From Nitzschia sp. pyKryTriq1 (taxonomy: Eukaryota; Bacillariophyta; Bacillariophyceae; Bacillariales; Bacillariaceae): 64,000 nt of DNA. The notes beneath the pieces were generated by a model, which ran no database searches, had not been told where the DNA came from, and saw nothing but the letters and a program-made list of their open reading frames with translations. Both the position numbers and the translations under genes were made by a program. Positions 32,112-43,109 of this stretch are shown here, in pieces (within the stretch, counting starts at the first letter, position 1; each line of letters begins with the position of its first letter). The stretch is taken from contig OY101121.1 in NCBI GenBank assembly GCA_956465555.1, positions 1,202,722-1,266,721 of the forward strand. Direction: 5' to 3'.

Positions 32112-33475
32112 GTTCCTATACGTAGTCGCGACAACAATGAGATGTTATCGTATCATGGTAGACTAGAATTGTGTCTGATGTCATTTTGTAGACTAGAGTT
32201 ATGTCTGATGTCTGATGTCTTTTTCTATGTATCTTCCTGGGGTGTTTCTACCGGTACGTGACTTCGCAACCATAGACGACTCCTCCGACACCCAAGAACG
32301 GACGTTCACGGACACCAGGAGTCAATGGGACGTCTTGCCGCTTGCCCACCAACCACCAGTCATTTCTTCGTGGCCAAGAAAAAGAAACAAAAGATCGGTT
32401 TCCTTCTCATCAAAACTGTCATTGCAATAATAACAAAACTGCCGTCACAATAATTTCAATTGGCATTCTGGATTGTCCCAGAGTGGTTGGGCCCTGGCGG
32501 CGCGTGGGCAGTGTAACCGAGCGTGGGCGGTGGTGTTTGGCAGTCAGCAGCGTAATCGTCAGATAGATACTTCTTGGTTGCTGCGCGCTGGGGTGCACAT
32601 CATAGGTTTACTAGTAGAACAGCTGTGGTATTATTTCACTCTACTAGGTAGAGCTACTCTTGTAGAGGCTTTAATTTAATGGGTAGCGGTAGTGGTAGTG
32701 GTAGTGCTGGTAGTGTGTGCTCGTGTAGTGTACTAGCGCTATGGTATACTCCTAGCATAAAAAGTCTTAAAAGTCCTAAAAAGTTTTATTGACTCGCAAC
32801 TTGCTCGTTCGTACGTGTAGATTTGCCGGAACTATTTGCCGTGTTAAAATAGTGGGACAAACCTGTCCGACTATCGTCAGAGAATCTGAACGTTCTTGCA
32901 AAAGTGAGGTCAAACTAGTCATTTTACGCGATAAACCACCGTCCTACTATTGTCGGTCTTTCCCGAGTTCCCGAGGAAAGTCGGACCTTTTGTCCTACTC
33001 CATCACGGTCTGTCCCCCAATCCGTCCGACTATCGTAGATAAATTTCTTTTGCGTCCATGCCATCCATCAAGGAGCGCCGGCAGTGCGGCGCTTAGCTTC
33101 TGCCTCGATCGCCTCCTGTCGCTGGTCCGATTGTAGTCGAGGCGGGCCGGCGCATCGACTGAAGGCATACAGATCGCCCTCTTGGGCTGAATATATAAAC
33201 CTCCCACGACGGTACTTAGGGAATATGAATTCATGTTGAGATATGACGCCGACATTTGTTACCTATCAATCCTTTGATTACATAGCCAATATACTATTCC
33301 TCATTTACGGATAAAAACACGATGGGCGATCATTCAGATTTTCTCGTGAACGTCTAATCACTATAATCACACAATATTCTTGCTCGATCGGCGAACATTC
33401 ATATTTCTTTTACACCAATCGAGGCTTGTGTTGCCATCCCAACCGAGGAGTCATCAAAGAACAAGCTCCCTAACC
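32112..33475. other. Long divergent intergenic region, no gene seen
   Basis: 1364 bases between the amine oxidase and the secreted repeat protein. It contains a tandem duplication of a TAGACTAGA-TGTCTGATGTC unit at 32157-32220, one TACCGGTA at 32249-32256, the dispersed repeat at 32326-32437, a GGTAGT microsatellite near 32682-32716, and repeated GTCCGACTATCGT words (32867, 33025). Confidence 0.5.
32326..32437. repeat. Dispersed repeat, copy 1
   Basis: Shares GGGACGTCTTGCCGCTTGCC and most of the following 90 bases (through TCGTGGCCAAGAA and ATAATAACAA) with 36889-36993 in the same orientation. No terminal repeats or coding content seen. It lies about 215 bases upstream of the amine oxidase ATG. 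Confidence 0.8.
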
Positions 33476-34777
33476 ATGGGATTCTTCCATCGGAGATTAG
33501 TCCATGCCTTATTGGCATCGGCACTCGTTCTTGCTTCTGCCGAAGATGTATGGAACAAAGAAGGAAACAACGCTCTCAAGGTTGAGAATTCCGACTTTTG
33601 GGATCGAATATTGGAAGATGTAGCTTCGAGCATCGGTTCTGCTGAGCCATCCGCGGGACCAGTAATGACAACCCCTCCACCAGTGGTGATCACAACGTCC
33701 GCACCTACCGCGGTACCCACCAGAGCTCCCGTCGAAGTGCCGTCGACACCTCCTCCTGTGCCTACTACTACTAGTGCCCCCCCCGTCGAGGTGCCCACGA
33801 CACCACCTCCTGTCCCTACCACTCCAGTCCCCACCACTAGTGCCCCTACCACTAGTGCTTCCATCGTGGTTCCCAGCCAGCCCAGCCAAGTTCCTTCAGG
33901 CGCGCCGAGTCTTTCTTCCGAGCCATCTGGACAACCCGTGGCGGTTCCCAGCAGTGAGGTACCCACAAGTCAGCCCAGCCAAGTTCCTTCAGGCGCGCCG
34001 AGTCTTTCTTCCGAGCCATCTGGGCAACTCGTGGCGGCTCCCAGTGAGGTACCCTCGAGTCAGCCCAGCCAAGTTCCTTCAGGCGCGCCGAGTCTTTCTT
34101 CCGAGCCGTCTGGACAACCCGTTGCGGCTCCCAGCAGTGAGGTACCCTCGAGTCAGCCCAGCGAAGTTCCTTCAGGCGCGCCTAGTCTTTCTTCCGAGCC
34201 GTCTGGACAACCCGTTGCGGCTCCCAGCAGTGAGGTACCCTCGAGTCAGACCAGCGAAGTTCCTTCAGGCGCGCCTAGTCTTTCTTCCGAGCCGTCTGGA
34301 CAACCCGTGGCGGACCCTTCAGCCGCTCCGAAGCCAAGCGAAGTTCCTTCAGGCGCGCCGAGTCTTTCTTCGGAGCCGTCTGGAAAACCCGTGGAGGACC
34401 CTTCAGTCGCTCCGAAGCCCAGCCAGAGTCCGTCGTCTTCCCCTTCTACTAGCAAAGAACCAAGCCAGTTTCCGTCATCTTTCCCTTCAGCGGCGCCCTT
34501 CCCATCTCAGGGAAGAACCAGATATTTATCGACCCTGGACGAATGTGCGTGTCCAATCAGCAGCACTTGGGTTGATGATAGGCTGACAGTTTGCCTCAAC
34601 GATCAGGTTATCTGTAGGTCAGTTGGCGGTTCCTTTGACGAGACCGATAGAGCAACTGCTGAGTTTGAATGCACCAATGACCACCCCAACTACCCCGGGG
34701 TCTTCGCAGCTGTGACCACTGAGTCGTCCGAGGCTACAACGTATACAGAATTTTCATGTACCTTCACCAGGTGGTGA
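33476..34777 (+). CDS. Secreted Pro/Ser-rich tandem-repeat protein
   Basis: The ATG at 33476 (context AACCATGG) gives 433 residues and places a clean signal peptide first: MGFFHRRLVHALLASALVLA, ending SA|ED. An upstream in-frame start at 33380 would bury it. Next is a Thr/Pro/Val-rich linker, then six tandem copies of a unit of about 31 residues centred on VPSGAPSLSSEPSG, nearly identical also in DNA, and a degenerate seventh. The C-terminal ~80 residues form a separate domain with six cysteines (CACPISSTW, VCLN, VICRS, FECTND, FSCTF). Such P/S/T repeat proteins are typical of diatom cell-wall or extracellular matrix proteins (established knowledge for the group); the role here is inferred. 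The unit's DNA is also open in another frame, which I treat as a shadow. Confidence 0.75.
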   Translation: MGFFHRRLVHALLASALVLASAEDVWNKEGNNALKVENSDFWDRILEDVASSIGSAEPSAGPVMTTPPPVVITTSAPTAVPTRAPVEVPSTPPPVPTTTSAPPVEVPTTPPPVPTTPVPTTSAPTTSASIVVPSQPSQVPSGAPSLSSEPSGQPVAVPSSEVPTSQPSQVPSGAPSLSSEPSGQLVAAPSEVPSSQPSQVPSGAPSLSSEPSGQPVAAPSSEVPSSQPSEVPSGAPSLSSEPSGQPVAAPSSEVPSSQTSEVPSGAPSLSSEPSGQPVADPSAAPKPSEVPSGAPSLSSEPSGKPVEDPSVAPKPSQSPSSSPSTSKEPSQFPSSFPSAAPFPSQGRTRYLSTLDECACPISSTWVDDRLTVCLNDQVICRSVGGSFDETDRATAEFECTNDHPNYPGVFAAVTTESSEATTYTEFSCTFTRW

Positions 34778-35740
34778 GATCTATGCTCTTCATTCAGCTT
34801 TCCGTTTGTGACGTGATTGGTGATTCGTTTTCAGGAGACTATCATGTTCATCATGAACTGTTTTCTTGCCGTGCATATTCGTAATTGTATATTCAATTTG
34901 TGTGTGTGTTTCGAAGCTGGTTGCGTTATCATCAGAACGAATCAGAGTTCAAAGCATCAGGAGAGAGACAGAAAATTTGCCCGGCGTTTCGGATTGATGT
35001 CCTCCCAGTGCCAAACTTCTTGGTATCCCTTAATTTAGAAACTATGTACAGACAGTAGATTAATTCGACTCCAAGCTTTCTTAGGAGGAGGAGGAGTCGT
35101 CAAAAACCGGCGAGCGCCACATTCCTCGTGCTTTCGATTCGTCTTTCTTGCAACACCGGAAATCTCCGCCCAAAATAGGGCATCATTGTATCAATAATAA
35201 AATAGTTCCTAAGTCGTTTCATACATCGAGTACATTATTATACTTTATGAATACATTATAGTAATCACTGCTCGAATGAACTCTGGAAGACAAAAAGCAC
35301 GTACTTTTACCGTGGTGTGCTACGCATCATCATCATCATAATCACTGCCTTCTGACTCTTGTGAGGGCTCTCCTTGGATACTTGCACGCCGGACCGAATG
35401 CACCGGGCACAAGAATGATATACAAATAACCATTCCTGAAGATCTTAGATGAAACGAGACATGTCTTGGACCCGGAATAGTTACGGACAGTTTTCTGTAT
35501 GATCGGACTGTCAACTGACTCTGAAATCAATCTAATACAATATAAAATTGATAGAATGAAAAGAGTGAGCTATTTGATATTATTGTTGTTGATTGGAATG
35601 TGGTTGAGAAGCTTTTCGGTTGAGAAGCTTTTTGAATTGAGAAGCTTTTTGTATGTTACGAGTGAGAAGCTTTTGTTCGAGTTGGTTCGAGTGAGTGAAG
35701 TGAAGTGAGTCGTGTGAGTCGCGTGTAGAATTCGTTTGAC
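34778..35740. other. Intergenic, no gene seen
   Basis: About 960 bases between the secreted protein and the copia remnant. A GAGAAGCTTT tandem repeat (four copies, 35603-35677) lies in what may be the 3' LTR side of the remnant. No reading frame with protein character. Confidence 0.45.
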
Positions 35741-36834
35741 ACCTTCCCCTGATCATCGATTCCAGGGATGATCATAAGCGAGAAAACGAATGTTAGTTGT
35801 AGTGTCCCATGAGGCGACGAGAGTGGCGAGTGTGAAGGACCCAGCCGAGAGGTTTTGTGAGGTCATCGGAGGGATTAATGATACCAGGAATGTACCGCAT
35901 AACAATGTGTCCAGAGTCTTTCCAATCTTGGATGGCAAAGAATTGAATAAGAATGTGGCGAGAACGGTCGGTAGGGACGCGAGCATTGATCATTTTGATG
36001 GCACTTTGATTATCGCAGTAAATGGGGGTGGGTGTGGTTTGTGGGAAGCCGAGTTCGGTGAGGATGGAACGGAGGTAACGGGCGTGTTTGGCAGCGCTGA
36101 CGGCGGCATAAAACTCTGCTTCGGTAGAACTTGTAGCGGTGGTTGATTGAGTCTTGCACTTGAGACGACTGTCTCGAGGGAACATGTCTTTCTTCGAGAG
36201 GAATCGAAAGATTGGGTGGGACATCTTGGCAATAGCGATTTCCATGCGTTGCGGTAGATTATCAGAAGCATCATTTCCAACAGTAAATCCACGGTCGCCG
36301 CCATGGTCGGGCTGGAAACACCAAAGCGGGTGGGCGTAAAAACCATAGTCATGGCATGCAGTGGCGAAGTTTTCGTACCAGGCGCGAATGCCGGCATGGG
36401 TAGGGTCTTCACAGTAGACAGTAGCCTTGACAAATTCTTTCTCATTGGGTGTTTGGATGAGGAAGAGAGTACCGTCTGCGAGGATGAGTTTATCTGTACC
36501 TTCCAAGTGGTAGAGATTACCGCCTGCGTAGGGAGTCTTGGTCGTCGAGCCAGTGATGAGCCCTTTTCGCATCTTGTTGTCGTACCTCGATTTAACATCA
36601 GATGGTAAGGCGCTCGAGTTGTCCTAAACTTTGAGGGCTTCGAAGATGGTAAAAGAGCTCCAAAAGCTACCCTTTGAAACCCGAATTCTCGAATGAGGAA
36701 ATCACAAAAGTACAAATAGATGATGAGCAAAATAAGCTCACAAATAATTTATAAAACTAAAGAACTTACAGTTCATCAAAAATCCACCTATTTACTACGC
36801 CCAACTAGTAGGCTCATAACCCACTATTTCTACA
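35741..36834 (-). mobile_element. Copia (CoDi-type) retrotransposon remnant
   Basis: On the minus strand, TGTAGAAATAGTGGGTTATG at 36834 downward resembles the LTR start of the intact copy at 57873 (both TGTA..AATA..TATGAGC or TAATGAGC). A gag-like/RNase H reading frame follows, then a purine-rich AGGGGAAGG directly before a TGTCAAAC at 35741, fitting a polypurine tract and 3' LTR start. The two putative LTR starts differ, so paired LTRs cannot be shown; the element is decayed, with an in-frame stop upstream of the main frame. Confidence 0.65.
35793..36572 (-). pseudogene. Internally deleted copia polyprotein: gag-like part fused to RNase H
   Basis: A 259-residue open frame. The first ~145 residues look like the diatom copia gag region (..RAWYENFATACHDYGFYAHP.., ending LSKKDMFP). 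It then passes directly, still in frame, into the C-terminal RNase H: SSTEAEFYAAVSAAKHARYL, IYCDNQSAIKM, SRHILIQFF and IPGIINPSDDLTKPLG. Protease, integrase and reverse transcriptase are absent, so it is non-autonomous. The RNase H acidic residues E (STEAE) and D (YCDNQS) are intact. Confidence 0.75.
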
Positions 36835-36888
36835 GAGGTCGTCGTCGTCGTCGTCTCGACGTCGTCGTGACCAGTTATGTGGGACGTC

Positions 36889-36993
36889 TTGCCGCTTGCC
36901 CACCAACCACCACTCATTATTTTCGTGGCCAAGAAGAACAAACCAAAAATCGGTTTCTTTCTTTCTTATCAAAACTCATCGCCATAATAACAA
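36889..36993. repeat. Dispersed repeat, copy 2
   Basis: Second copy of the repeat at 32326-32437, same strand, lying 85-190 bases upstream of the TYW1 ATG and just outside the copia remnant. A GTC/GAC-type microsatellite precedes it (36837-36869). Confidence 0.8.
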
Positions 36994-37077
36994 GGCAGGC
37001 GGAGCAGCACCTACTAGACTGACTATCCTTCCGTCAAGAAACAAGGCGCCACAAAAAAAAGTATATTTCGATTGGCA

Positions 37078-39417
37078 ATGAGCTCGTCACGCGCAGTGAC
37101 GGCCTTTGTGGGAGCCGGTGTGGTGGTTGCCACGGCGTGGGCAGCAAAGGAGTGGTTTGTGCGAGACACGACGAAATCGTCGTCTTCCGCTAAGGATGCG
37201 GCATCTAGTAGTTTCCAAGCAGATACACGCACGGACGAAGAACAGCTGCCCTACGGTATTCCTTCTTCCATTCGAGAAGTCAACACGCAAGATGAAAATA
37301 ACACTTTCTCGGAGCCGAAACGTGGTCGTATTTTGACACCCAATACTATTACGATTGTTCATGGATCCGTCACTGGAACTTGTGCGAAATTAGCCGAACA
37401 TTTGTACAAAGCATTGACCGATAAGGGGCTACTGGAACAAAAGTATGCGAATATTCAAATGGGGAAACTTGAAGAATGGGATTGGTGGGATGAACTACTC
37501 AACAATGACAATGACGATGACGATGTCAAAGTTAGCAAAAATTCCATTGCGGAAGAAACGTCGCCACCTGTCCTCCTTATTTTGTTGCCTACGCACCATG
37601 CGGGATCCTGGCCTCCTGCTGCCATGTGTTTGGAAACAGCTTTGCAAGACGTAGCCAACGATTGGAGAATTTCAAAGCACCCACTCAAGTCGAGTCAGTT
37701 GCAAGTCGGCATTATGGGCATGGGTTGTTCGGATTATGGTGACGATAGTGTCGGAAAGCCCGCCCGGGACGCTTTTGCAACCTTCCGACAGCTTGGAGCC
37801 ACCATGATGGGTAAAAAGGTGCGAATTGGAGACGATGCGACTGGAAATCAAGATCGAGTGCTGCAATCTTGGATTCATCATGATATCATGCCTCGCCTTG
37901 TTGTGGACGATGATGATGACGACCACGATCATGACGAGAAAGAGCCAGTCGTCACAGACATGGAAGATTTAGGTCGATCCATAGAAAATGCTGAAGCTGA
38001 AAACGAGGATGTGGTCAAGACTTCGCAACCCCGAGAAATGGTCACTTCGTCGCAAGCTGCCGCCTTGAAGAAAGAGGGATACAAGTTGATTGGAACGCAC
38101 AGTGCCGTCAAATTATGCCGTTGGACGAAACACCAACTTCGAGGACGTGGAGGGTGCTATAAGCACACCTTTTATGGCATCACCTCCTATCAATGTATGG
38201 AGGCGACACCAAGTCTTGCTTGTGCGAATAAGTGTGTCTTTTGCTGGCGTCACCATAAGAACCCCGTCGCCAAGGAATGGAAATGGAAGACGGACGATCC
38301 TTACTACATTGTCGATCAAGCTGTGAAGACTCACGTGCAGATGATTAAGGAAACAAAAGGAATTCCCGGAGTCAACACAGAGCGATGGCAAGAGGCGCAC
38401 ACTGTCCGACACTGTGCCCTTTCGTTGGTGGGAGAACCGATTATGTATCCACGAATCAATGAATTGCTAGGTGACTTGCACCACCGAAATATTTCTACCT
38501 TTTTGGTCACGAACGGTCAACACCCCAAGGCCATTGGATCACTTGTTCCTGTCACGCAGCTGTATGTATCTGTGGACGCGCCAACACCAGAGAGTCTAGT
38601 GGCAATCGATCGCCCGCTATTCTCGGATGCCTGGGAACGCCTTCAACAATCACTGGAACTACTGAAAGACAAGGGCCAACGCACGGTGGCTCGACTGACA
38701 GTTGTCAAGGGGTGGAATTCCGACGAGATAGAAGGCTATGCGAAATTGATTGCTTTGGGCAAGGTTTCGTTGATTGAAGTCAAGGGTGTCACCTTTTGCG
38801 GCAAGTCAGATGCTTCCAATCTCAACATGTCCAACTCTCCTTGGCATCACGAGGTAGTGGAACTAGTCAGGACACTCAAGGTCGAACTGGACCGTATGCG
38901 GCAAGAAGGGGGTCCAGATGCCCCTCCAGAATATGATTTGGCCTGCGAACACAAGCATTCCGTCAGTGTCCTTCTGGCCCGTGTAGATCAATTTGCCTAC
39001 GAAGCTGAAGATGGATCAAGACTATGGAAGACGTGGATCGACTATCCCAAGTTCCAGGAATTGGTGGCCAAGCACGAAGCTGATCCTACCTTTACTTTCG
39101 ACGTAAAAGACTATGTAGCAGAAACGCCAGCGTGGGCGCTCTTTGGTTCGGAGGAAGAAGGATTCGACCCAACTGATACAAGACATCGAAAGAAACAGAA
39201 GTACCCCAAGTACACCAAATTCGACAAAGAGGGTATCCCAACACACGACCACGAGAATCAAGAGCTGAGCGCCAAAGAACGAAATAATCTCCAAACACTC
39301 ATGAAGCAAAAGATGAAAGAAGTCGGCAGTGGATCGACAGTCACGGAGCTAAAAGGCGGCGAGAAGGTCGTTCAAGACGCCAGTCTTATGTTCCGTGGGC
39401 AAGTCATTGTAAAATAA
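37078..39417 (+). CDS. TYW1: tRNA 4-demethylwyosine synthase (TYW1), membrane-anchored
   Basis: 779 residues from the ATG at 37078 (an in-frame TTG lies six bases upstream). TYW1 makes the tricyclic core of wyosine at G37 of tRNA-Phe using radical SAM chemistry with pyruvate. An N-terminal hydrophobic segment (VTAFVGAGVVVATAWAA) is followed by a flavodoxin domain starting ITIVHGSVTGTCAKLAEHLY, with acidic spacers after it. The radical SAM domain carries the cluster motif C382-x3-C386-x2-C389 (CANKCVFCWRH) and RGGCYKHTFYGI upstream. Later conserved blocks are LSLVGEPIMYP, STFLVTNGQHP, LYVSVDAP and the TYW1 C-terminal WHHEV and YDLACEHKHS segments. Fusion of flavodoxin and radical SAM is the eukaryotic form. 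It converges with the V-ATPase gene across 84 bases. Confidence 0.95.
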   Translation: MSSSRAVTAFVGAGVVVATAWAAKEWFVRDTTKSSSSAKDAASSSFQADTRTDEEQLPYGIPSSIREVNTQDENNTFSEPKRGRILTPNTITIVHGSVTGTCAKLAEHLYKALTDKGLLEQKYANIQMGKLEEWDWWDELLNNDNDDDDVKVSKNSIAEETSPPVLLILLPTHHAGSWPPAAMCLETALQDVANDWRISKHPLKSSQLQVGIMGMGCSDYGDDSVGKPARDAFATFRQLGATMMGKKVRIGDDATGNQDRVLQSWIHHDIMPRLVVDDDDDDHDHDEKEPVVTDMEDLGRSIENAEAENEDVVKTSQPREMVTSSQAAALKKEGYKLIGTHSAVKLCRWTKHQLRGRGGCYKHTFYGITSYQCMEATPSLACANKCVFCWRHHKNPVAKEWKWKTDDPYYIVDQAVKTHVQMIKETKGIPGVNTERWQEAHTVRHCALSLVGEPIMYPRINELLGDLHHRNISTFLVTNGQHPKAIGSLVPVTQLYVSVDAPTPESLVAIDRPLFSDAWERLQQSLELLKDKGQRTVARLTVVKGWNSDEIEGYAKLIALGKVSLIEVKGVTFCGKSDASNLNMSNSPWHHEVVELVRTLKVELDRMRQEGGPDAPPEYDLACEHKHSVSVLLARVDQFAYEAEDGSRLWKTWIDYPKFQELVAKHEADPTFTFDVKDYVAETPAWALFGSEEEGFDPTDTRHRKKQKYPKYTKFDKEGIPTHDHENQELSAKERNNLQTLMKQKMKEVGSGSTVTELKGGEKVVQDASLMFRGQVIVK

Positions 39418-39501
39418 ATACAGTTGATCAATAGAGATCATGATTCAGTTGATTTCAAGTCGTTTATAATTCATGTGACTAGCTAGTAGAGACTGTATCG
39501 T

Positions 39502-42340
39502 TTAGGCCTCCTTGATGATCGTTTGAAACGAAAAGGGTGCAAAACGGATACCATCGGCCTTGAAAAACTTGTTTTGGAACTCAACCCAGTGCAAACGAAG
39601 GGCGTGGAGGAAGCACTCGAGCACGTCCATGGCCAACAAGACACCAAAGGTGACACCGGCAAAAACACCGAAACCAAGGTAGGTGGCGAACCATCCCATG
39701 GGCAAAGTGGAAAGCATAGCCTTCTCCCAGAACACAGTGGCGAGCTCGGAGTGAGCAAGAGACAACGCCCAAAGACGGAGGTAAGAGGCCGTGTTGGAAA
39801 CCATACCAAGAACGAACTCAATAGTTTCAATGGCTTGGTGGATGACGATTTCTCCAAAGCCATGGTCTTCGTCTCCGTGATCTTCACCGTGATGAGCATC
39901 TTCTTCGTCGCCGTGTTCAATAGCATGGTGAGTTTGCTTGCTAAGGAAGTATGGCTTGGCGAGCAACAGAACAGGAACTGAAGCAAAGGCGCACAAAAGG
40001 AGAACCGTCTGAAGCTGGGCTTGTCCACCAAACATGGGCTCCGTGACATCGCCTGGTTGGAGGGCAATGTTGATCAAAGTGGTGATAAGATTGGGAGGTT
40101 GGCAACCGTCGCCGTCTCCTCCAAAGTCCAGAGGACAGAGGGTGGCGGTGTTGTCACCGTCTTGGCAAGAGTATCCCCACGGAGTACAGTATCCATTTCC
40201 ACCTTGGTCGCAGACAACCCACTCTCCCTTGTAGGCAGAGCTACCCCATCCATCACCATCGGGGTCAAGACAGGTGGCGGAAAGCATGCGAGAGTTCCAG
40301 TCGGTACTCCACTTGTAGAAGATGAGGAAGACCATGTACATAAAGAGCGAGACAGCAAAGACAACCATCGGAATGAATTCAAAGAAGAAGTCCAACTTCT
40401 CGCCAAAGTAAATGGCGTTCAGTCCCTTCAACATGGTACCCATAAACATTTGGAAGATACCAAAGATGACAGAAAGCTTCATCTTGAACGAGTTGAAGAA
40501 CAGGAGCTCGTTCGAGGTGACGTGCCAGATGGGGTCCAATCCGAAAGGATAGACAGACTCATTAGATCCGTACTCGGCGGTAGGCATAGCAACATCTCCT
40601 TCCTCGACCTCTCCAGAATCTTGTCCATAGAAAGCCCATCGGGATCCAAACAAGTTCAGACCAAGTGAGAAGCAGTCGTTGTAAATCATACCGGCGTAGA
40701 TGGCAAAGAATCCCATCATGAAAAGCATGTAACGTCCGATGTGCATGCCTTCTGCCAATTCATCCATCTTGGAGTTTTCGTTCTTCTTCTCGTTCCAGAC
40801 CATCATGGCTCCAACACAGAAAAGGAAAAGACCATGACCGATATCTCCGTACATGACACCAAACAAGAAGGGGAACGTGGCAGCAGTGAAGAGGGCGGGG
40901 TTGGCCTCCCGATAACGGGGAATACCATAAGTGTTGACGAATTCTTGGAATCCGTACGTGAACTTGTTGGTCACAAAGTGGGTAGGAGCAGTTGGCCACG
41001 GTTGCGGAACGTGATCCACGAAACTGGGCATGGCCATATCCATGCTGGCATGGGCCTTCTCCACAGCGTCCTTAACATCGTTCAAGTACTCGCTGACAAC
41101 CCATCCTTCTCCACGAAGCATACCCGAGACATCGGCCTTGAACATGTTCAAGGAGTGGAAAACAGACTTCTCCTTGAGGACAGTCCAAGTCCAGCGCTCA
41201 ACGTGCTTGGCAAGCATCTGGCAGAGACGGTAACGAGTGTCTTGGTTCTTCAAAAGAATAGTGCGAGAGTCTACTAGTTCTTGCGCGTTCTCAGTCAACA
41301 TCTTTTCGACGGAGCCAGAGTCATCCATATCGGGAAGAGAGTACCTGTGTGCCAAGAAAGCATCACAGATCTTCTTGAGCTTGTCTTCGATGCTATCAGA
41401 TTTATAGAAGATGATAAAGACAGATTTCTCAATAAGCTCGCCGGACTTTGGATCTGTGACGGGAGATTTGATCGGTACAAAGCGCAGGAAACAGTTTCCC
41501 TTGGTAGCACGCCAGATCATACGCTCAAATCGCTGGCGCTCTTCGGTGGCAACAACTCCCTAAATAAAATGCAAGAGGCAATCAAGTGAGACAAGTCATC
41601 CAGATGGATCAAAATGCAATACGCAGCAAGTCAGCGACTTTACTTACAGTGATGGAGGAGAATCTCATGTCGAGCTCGGGACGGTGGGCCTCCAACAAAC
41701 CCTCTTGGTTCGAAGGACCAGAAGGCTCCGAGGAGAGTTCGGAAACGGCAAGACGGGGACCGTCAGTCATGAAAAAACGGCGAGCTTTCTCCAGGACTTC
41801 TTGCAGTTCAATCTTTTCGTTGTACTCGATCGTGAGCTTTTCGCTGAAAGTGTTCAATTCCTTGAGCTGCGATTGGTAGTCTTCGAGCTCGCCCTCAAGG
41901 CTCTCCAAAATTTGGGTTCCGGTGGCCTTGGCGCCATCCTTGTTAAGGATGGGGCTTTCAAGGAAGGTATTAACGTGTCCAGCAGAGCTAATTTCAATGC
42001 CGAATTTGTCAATCTCTTGCGTGAAGAATCGAACCTTGCGCTCCAACTCATCACATCGCTTCACATATGTCACGTAACGACGTTGGAAGGGAGTCAAATC
42101 AGGGTTCAACTGTTGTGGTAGAAACAATAACAGCAACAATAACAACAGTTAGCAATTTAAGCACATCCTTTATCATCCTAGGAGCTCTAGTTTATCATTT
42201 TATCATCGCAATGAACCACTTACGTCCGTGAATTGAATCGCGCCGAGCTTTCCCAGATCGGAAAGGCAGTCATGAGCAGCATCTTCGTTCATGATGATGG
42301 AGATATACTCCATCGGCTCCGAACGGAACCATTTCGCCAT
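39502..42340 (-). CDS. VPH1: V-type H+-ATPase V0 subunit a
   Basis: Three exons (42340-42224, 42109-41648, 41559-39502) give 878 residues. Exon 1 begins MAKWFRSEPMEYISIIMNED and splices ..GAIQFTD|LNPDLTPFQRRYV.., then ..MRFSSIT|GVVATEERQRFER.., all typical of subunit a. The cytosolic half has the coiled-coil stalk; the membrane half has about eight helices. The proton-pathway arginine is present in SYLRLWALSLAHSELATVFW (about R788, equivalent to yeast Vph1 R735). A cysteine-rich insertion at residues 623-681 (six Cys, DPDGDGWGSS) and a His/Asp/Glu-rich loop near residue 745 are unusual. The subunit carries protons through V0 in vacuole and other acidic compartments, relevant in diatoms also to the silica deposition vesicle (inference). 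It diverges from the PDR transporter gene across 769 bases. Confidence 0.95.
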
Positions 42341-43109
42341 GTTGGATTGTTTCTTTCGACGCCGAAGCGGTGCTGCAATACAAAAGGGAAATGGGGGTTG
42401 CGGGTGAGGGTGTTGTTGTTGTTGGTGGTGGTGTTATTCAACAACAAGCCTCTCGCGTCTTTGTCGCCAATGCACAAAAAATGTTTCGTTGTCGTGGCGC
42501 ACAAACATACTGTACTTGTACTTACTGTACCTCCCTACGTTGCAATAAGCAGAAACCGTTTGCGAGCCGACCCCGCGATAGCGTGCTCGTGCTCCGCTGG
42601 CGATGGAAAAGCCAAGGTCCTCTTCATGGTTCGGCTCTTCAACATATGATTATATAGAAATTCGGGTCCGGAATATAAATTTTACGATGTCTCATGAGTT
42701 ATACAATTTTCTAAGTAAGATAACGTCATTTTAGCGTCTAAATAGTCCCAACGGCTCGCTACCAACCCCGTCAGTCAGTCAGTCGTCAGTCAGTCAGTCA
42801 CGGATCGACTCGTGGGTGATAGGACGAAAACAATCTCTCATCTCTCGATAAATTCAGTTACAAAGCTCAGAACTTCCAACTTCCAACTTCATTTCAACTA
42901 AAGCATACGAGCGAGAGTGTGTTGGCTCTCCGGACCCTGACCTTCACTTCTCGAGCACACAGTTTTTAAATAGAACACCCTCTCTAGTGTCTTTTAACAG
43001 CTTGTAGGGAAAGTTCGGTATTCAGAGTTGAAAGGATCCTCATCTGTTTTGTTGTTGTACGACAGACAGTGCGGACGAAAAGCATCGGCCACGAATCTTA
43101 TTCGTGATC
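42341..43109. promoter_or_regulatory. Divergent promoter region (V-ATPase a / PDR transporter)
   Basis: 769 bases between divergent start codons, without a gene. It holds an AGTC microsatellite at 42770-42800 and a GTTGTTG-rich stretch at 42411-42430. Confidence 0.45.
42770..42800. repeat. (GTCA)n microsatellite
   Basis: GTCA repeated about eight times with one CGTC interruption in the middle. Confidence 0.9.

Noticed and set aside
33774-34586. Long alternative frame with Leu/Arg/Phe-rich repeats over the secreted protein gene
   Set aside because: It is the out-of-frame reading of the same 93-base repeats; the main frame has a signal peptide and a cysteine-rich end.
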